Positions 62,604-64,000 of a DNA stretch of 64,000 bases are shown one piece after another. Both the position numbers and the translations under genes were made by a program. The stretch's first letter is position 1. Each line of letters opens with the position of its first letter. The stretch spans positions 1 through 64,000 of the forward strand of contig NZ_FOTC01000009.1 in NCBI RefSeq assembly GCF_900114455.1, read 5' to 3'. The notes under the pieces were generated by a model. That model saw only the letters and a list, made by a program, of their open reading frames with translations. It was not told where the DNA came from and did no database searches. Origin of the DNA: Halogranum rubrum. Its GTDB lineage: Archaea > Halobacteriota > Halobacteria > Halobacteriales > Haloferacaceae.

Positions 62604-63143
62604 ATGGAACTCCCCACGCCGCAAGACCTCAGAGAGAGACGGACGTCACTCGAACTGACGCAGAGTCAACTGGCCGAGATGGCTGGCGTCTCCCAACCGC
62701 TCATCGCCCGTATCGAAGGCGGCGACGTCGACCCACGGCTGTCGACGCTGCGGCGTATCGTCAACGCACTCGACGAGGCGGAGGGGAGCGTCGTCCGCGC
62801 CGACGACATCATGCACGAGACAATCATCAGCGTCGCACCCGACGAGTCAGTTCGACAGGCCGAACAGCAGATGGACGACGCCGCGTACTCCCAACTGCCC
62901 GTGATCCAGAGTGGGATTCCGGTCGGCTCTATCAGCCACAGTGACATCATTCACGCGGGCGACGACGTCGGTGACCTCCCGGTCAGCGAAGTCATGAGCG
63001 AGTCGTTCCCCGCCGTCGCTCCCGACGCGACGGTCGACGAAGTCCGAAATCTGCTGGACCACTACAAAGCCGTCATGGTGACGCAAGCGGGCGAAGCAGT
63101 CGGCATCATCACCGAGGCGGACATCGCGCGACAACTCTCCTGA
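62604..63143 (+). CDS. XRE-type HTH protein with tandem CBS domains
   Basis: A 179-residue fusion. The XRE/Cro-like HTH (about 5-58) reads LRERRTSLELTQSQLAEMAGVSQPLIARIEGG. Two CBS motifs follow (about 66-120 and 125-178; IMHETIISVAPDES, VMSESFPAVAPDATVDE), which bind adenosyl nucleotides such as AMP, ATP or SAM. It is thus a nucleotide-sensing transcription factor, and a dyad at its own promoter suggests autorepression. Similar proteins in archaea often regulate cell-energy or purine genes; purM lies 0.5 kb downstream on the opposite strand. Confidence 0.88.
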   Translation: MELPTPQDLRERRTSLELTQSQLAEMAGVSQPLIARIEGGDVDPRLSTLRRIVNALDEAEGSVVRADDIMHETIISVAPDESVRQAEQQMDDAAYSQLPVIQSGIPVGSISHSDIIHAGDDVGDLPVSEVMSESFPAVAPDATVDEVRNLLDHYKAVMVTQAGEAVGIITEADIARQLS

Positions 63144-63208
63144 GACCCCCGCTCTCCGTTCTTGCACCGAGCAAAAAGCCGATAGGCTTCGACTGCGACG
63201 TGTTGACA

Positions 63209-63646
63209 ATGCGTCGCCTGTCGCCCTCCACCCAGTCCACCCTCACTCTCCTCGCGTCGATACTCGTCGCTACGGGGTCGATACTGCCGTGGCTTCGCGT
63301 CGACCCCGCACACGAGGGTCCGGTCATCGCCATCTACCTCGCCGGGATGGACTCGGGCCTCGACCTCTGGGGTCTCGTCTTGGTTCCCGCCGTCCTCGCA
63401 CTCGGCGTACTTCACGCGTTCGACGCTCGGCCGATTTCGGACCTCACGACACTCCTCGTCGGCTGTCTCTCGGTCGGACTCGTCACGCTGTACTGGCAGT
63501 CCGCCGTCGGTGGCTACTTCGTCCCCGACGTCGGCTGGTACGTCGCGCTCGCCGGGAGTCTGTTGCTTCTCACGGTCGGTGTCCAGCGCGTCTGGTCGCA
63601 CATGTACTACGAGAAGAGCAAGTCCGAGGAACTGCGGTCTGTCTGA
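63209..63646 (+). CDS. four-TM membrane protein, hypothetical
   Basis: A 145-residue protein with four predicted membrane helices (about 9-26, 50-68, 76-94 and 106-124) and a charged C-terminus YYEKSKSEELRSV. No motif is recognised. ATG 63209 is chosen because the GTG at 63200 adds only three residues. It abuts the convergent purM gene with no gap. Function is unknown. Confidence 0.7.
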   Translation: MRRLSPSTQSTLTLLASILVATGSILPWLRVDPAHEGPVIAIYLAGMDSGLDLWGLVLVPAVLALGVLHAFDARPISDLTTLLVGCLSVGLVTLYWQSAVGGYFVPDVGWYVALAGSLLLLTVGVQRVWSHMYYEKSKSEELRSV

Positions 63647-64000
63647 CTACAGTTCCAGCCCGCGAATCGAGACGCCCTCACCTTCTTCGACGTGGCCGAT
63701 GACGCGGCCGTCCGTCTCGTCGGCGAGTGCCTCGGCGTCGTCGGGAGCGAGTGCGGCGACGAACCCGGTGCCCATGTTGAACGTCCGGTGCATCTCCTCG
63801 TCGGAGACGTTGCCCTCGGACTGGACGAACTCGAAGACCGACTGTGGTTCGAAGGCGTCCTCGATTTCGTAGTGGTAGTCGCCCATACGTGTGAGGTTCG
63901 TCCAGCCACCGCCGGTGACGTGGGCGGCGGCGTGGACGCCGTGTTCACGCATCGGGTCGAGGAGGTGTGTGTAGATTTTCGTCGGCTCCAGGAGCGCCTC
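63647..64000 (-). CDS. purM: phosphoribosylformylglycinamidine cyclo-ligase, C-terminal part
   Basis: The reading frame continues beyond the right edge of the window. The visible 117 residues include LLEPTKIY near the start, then HAAAHVTGGGWTNLTRM and the C-terminal MGTGFVAALAPDDAEAL, typical of AIR synthetase (PurM). It catalyses ATP-dependent closure of the imidazole ring in purine synthesis. The ATP-binding N-terminal half lies outside the window. It is convergent with the preceding membrane-protein gene, whose stop is the adjacent base. Confidence 0.9.
   Translation of the reverse strand, partial: EALLEPTKIYTHLLDPMREHGVHAAAHVTGGGWTNLTRMGDYHYEIEDAFEPQSVFEFVQSEGNVSDEEMHRTFNMGTGFVAALAPDDAEALADETDGRVIGHVEEGEGVSIRGLEL

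Overview
The window is about 64 kb of a halophilic archaeon (class Halobacteria). The evidence is high G+C with GTC/GAC-rich codon use, very acidic predicted proteins, many leaderless genes with a TATA box about 27 nt before the start codon, Tat signal peptides on exported proteins, and archaeal genes such as top6BA, psmB, PAC2, XPB/Bax1 and HTH_10 regulators next to bacterial-type gyrBA and grpE-dnaK-dnaJ. A genus cannot be fixed from this sequence alone. No rRNA, tRNA or CRISPR array was found.

Layout. 1-3.3 kb is an A+T-richer accessory edge: the 3' end of a probable transposase gene, two orphan membrane proteins, a secreted beta-helix (NosD-like) protein and three copies of a diverged non-coding repeat. 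3.3-13.1 kb holds a DsrE-like protein, an XPB-type helicase and its presumed nuclease partner Bax1 (DUF790), separated by a Tat-exported PhoX phosphatase block, then an m5C RNA methyltransferase coupled to a separate RNA-binding module, and a PAC2 proteasome-assembly chaperone. 13.1-18.6 kb has a Tat-exported glycerophosphodiesterase and the grpE-dnaK-dnaJ chaperone cluster, with three tandem 11-bp repeats before dnaK. 18.6-22.3 kb has a cupin, a COG0523 metal-chaperone GTPase, two divergent CxxC microproteins and a zinc formaldehyde/alcohol dehydrogenase. 22.5-33.9 kb carries an acyl-CoA-synthetase-like fragment, GNAT acetyltransferases, a DAACS symporter, an AMP-forming acyl-CoA synthetase, cytidine deaminase, an SdhA-like flavoprotein, uridine phosphorylase and an NDH-2-like oxidoreductase.

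34-44.8 kb contains a winged-helix regulator, a sugar-nucleotide epimerase, two divergent DUF389 membrane proteins, arginase, a cysteine-rich HTH_10 regulator beside a truncated haemoglobin, and a membrane protein/arylsulfotransferase pair. 44.9-53.1 kb is the topoisomerase island, gyrBA divergent from top6BA. 53.1-64 kb has zinc-ribbon proteins, an orphan histidine kinase, a metallo-beta-lactamase-fold protein, the replicative DNA ligase with a DICT-domain protein upstream, a GCS2-type ligase, the proteasome beta subunit, a DUF555 protein, an XRE-CBS protein with a dyad operator at its promoter, and the C-terminal part of purM.

Themes: DNA topology and repair (gyrase, Topo VI, ligase, XPB/Bax1), protein quality control (DnaK system, proteasome beta, PAC2), phosphate scavenging by Tat-exported enzymes, and nucleoside salvage. 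The observations most worth following are the split m5C methyltransferase, the symmetric bidirectional promoter of the CxxC microprotein pair beside a COG0523 GTPase, the Cys-rich regulator/haemoglobin pair, the 11-bp repeats upstream of dnaK, and the in-frame echo of the dnaK 3' end around a perfect hairpin.
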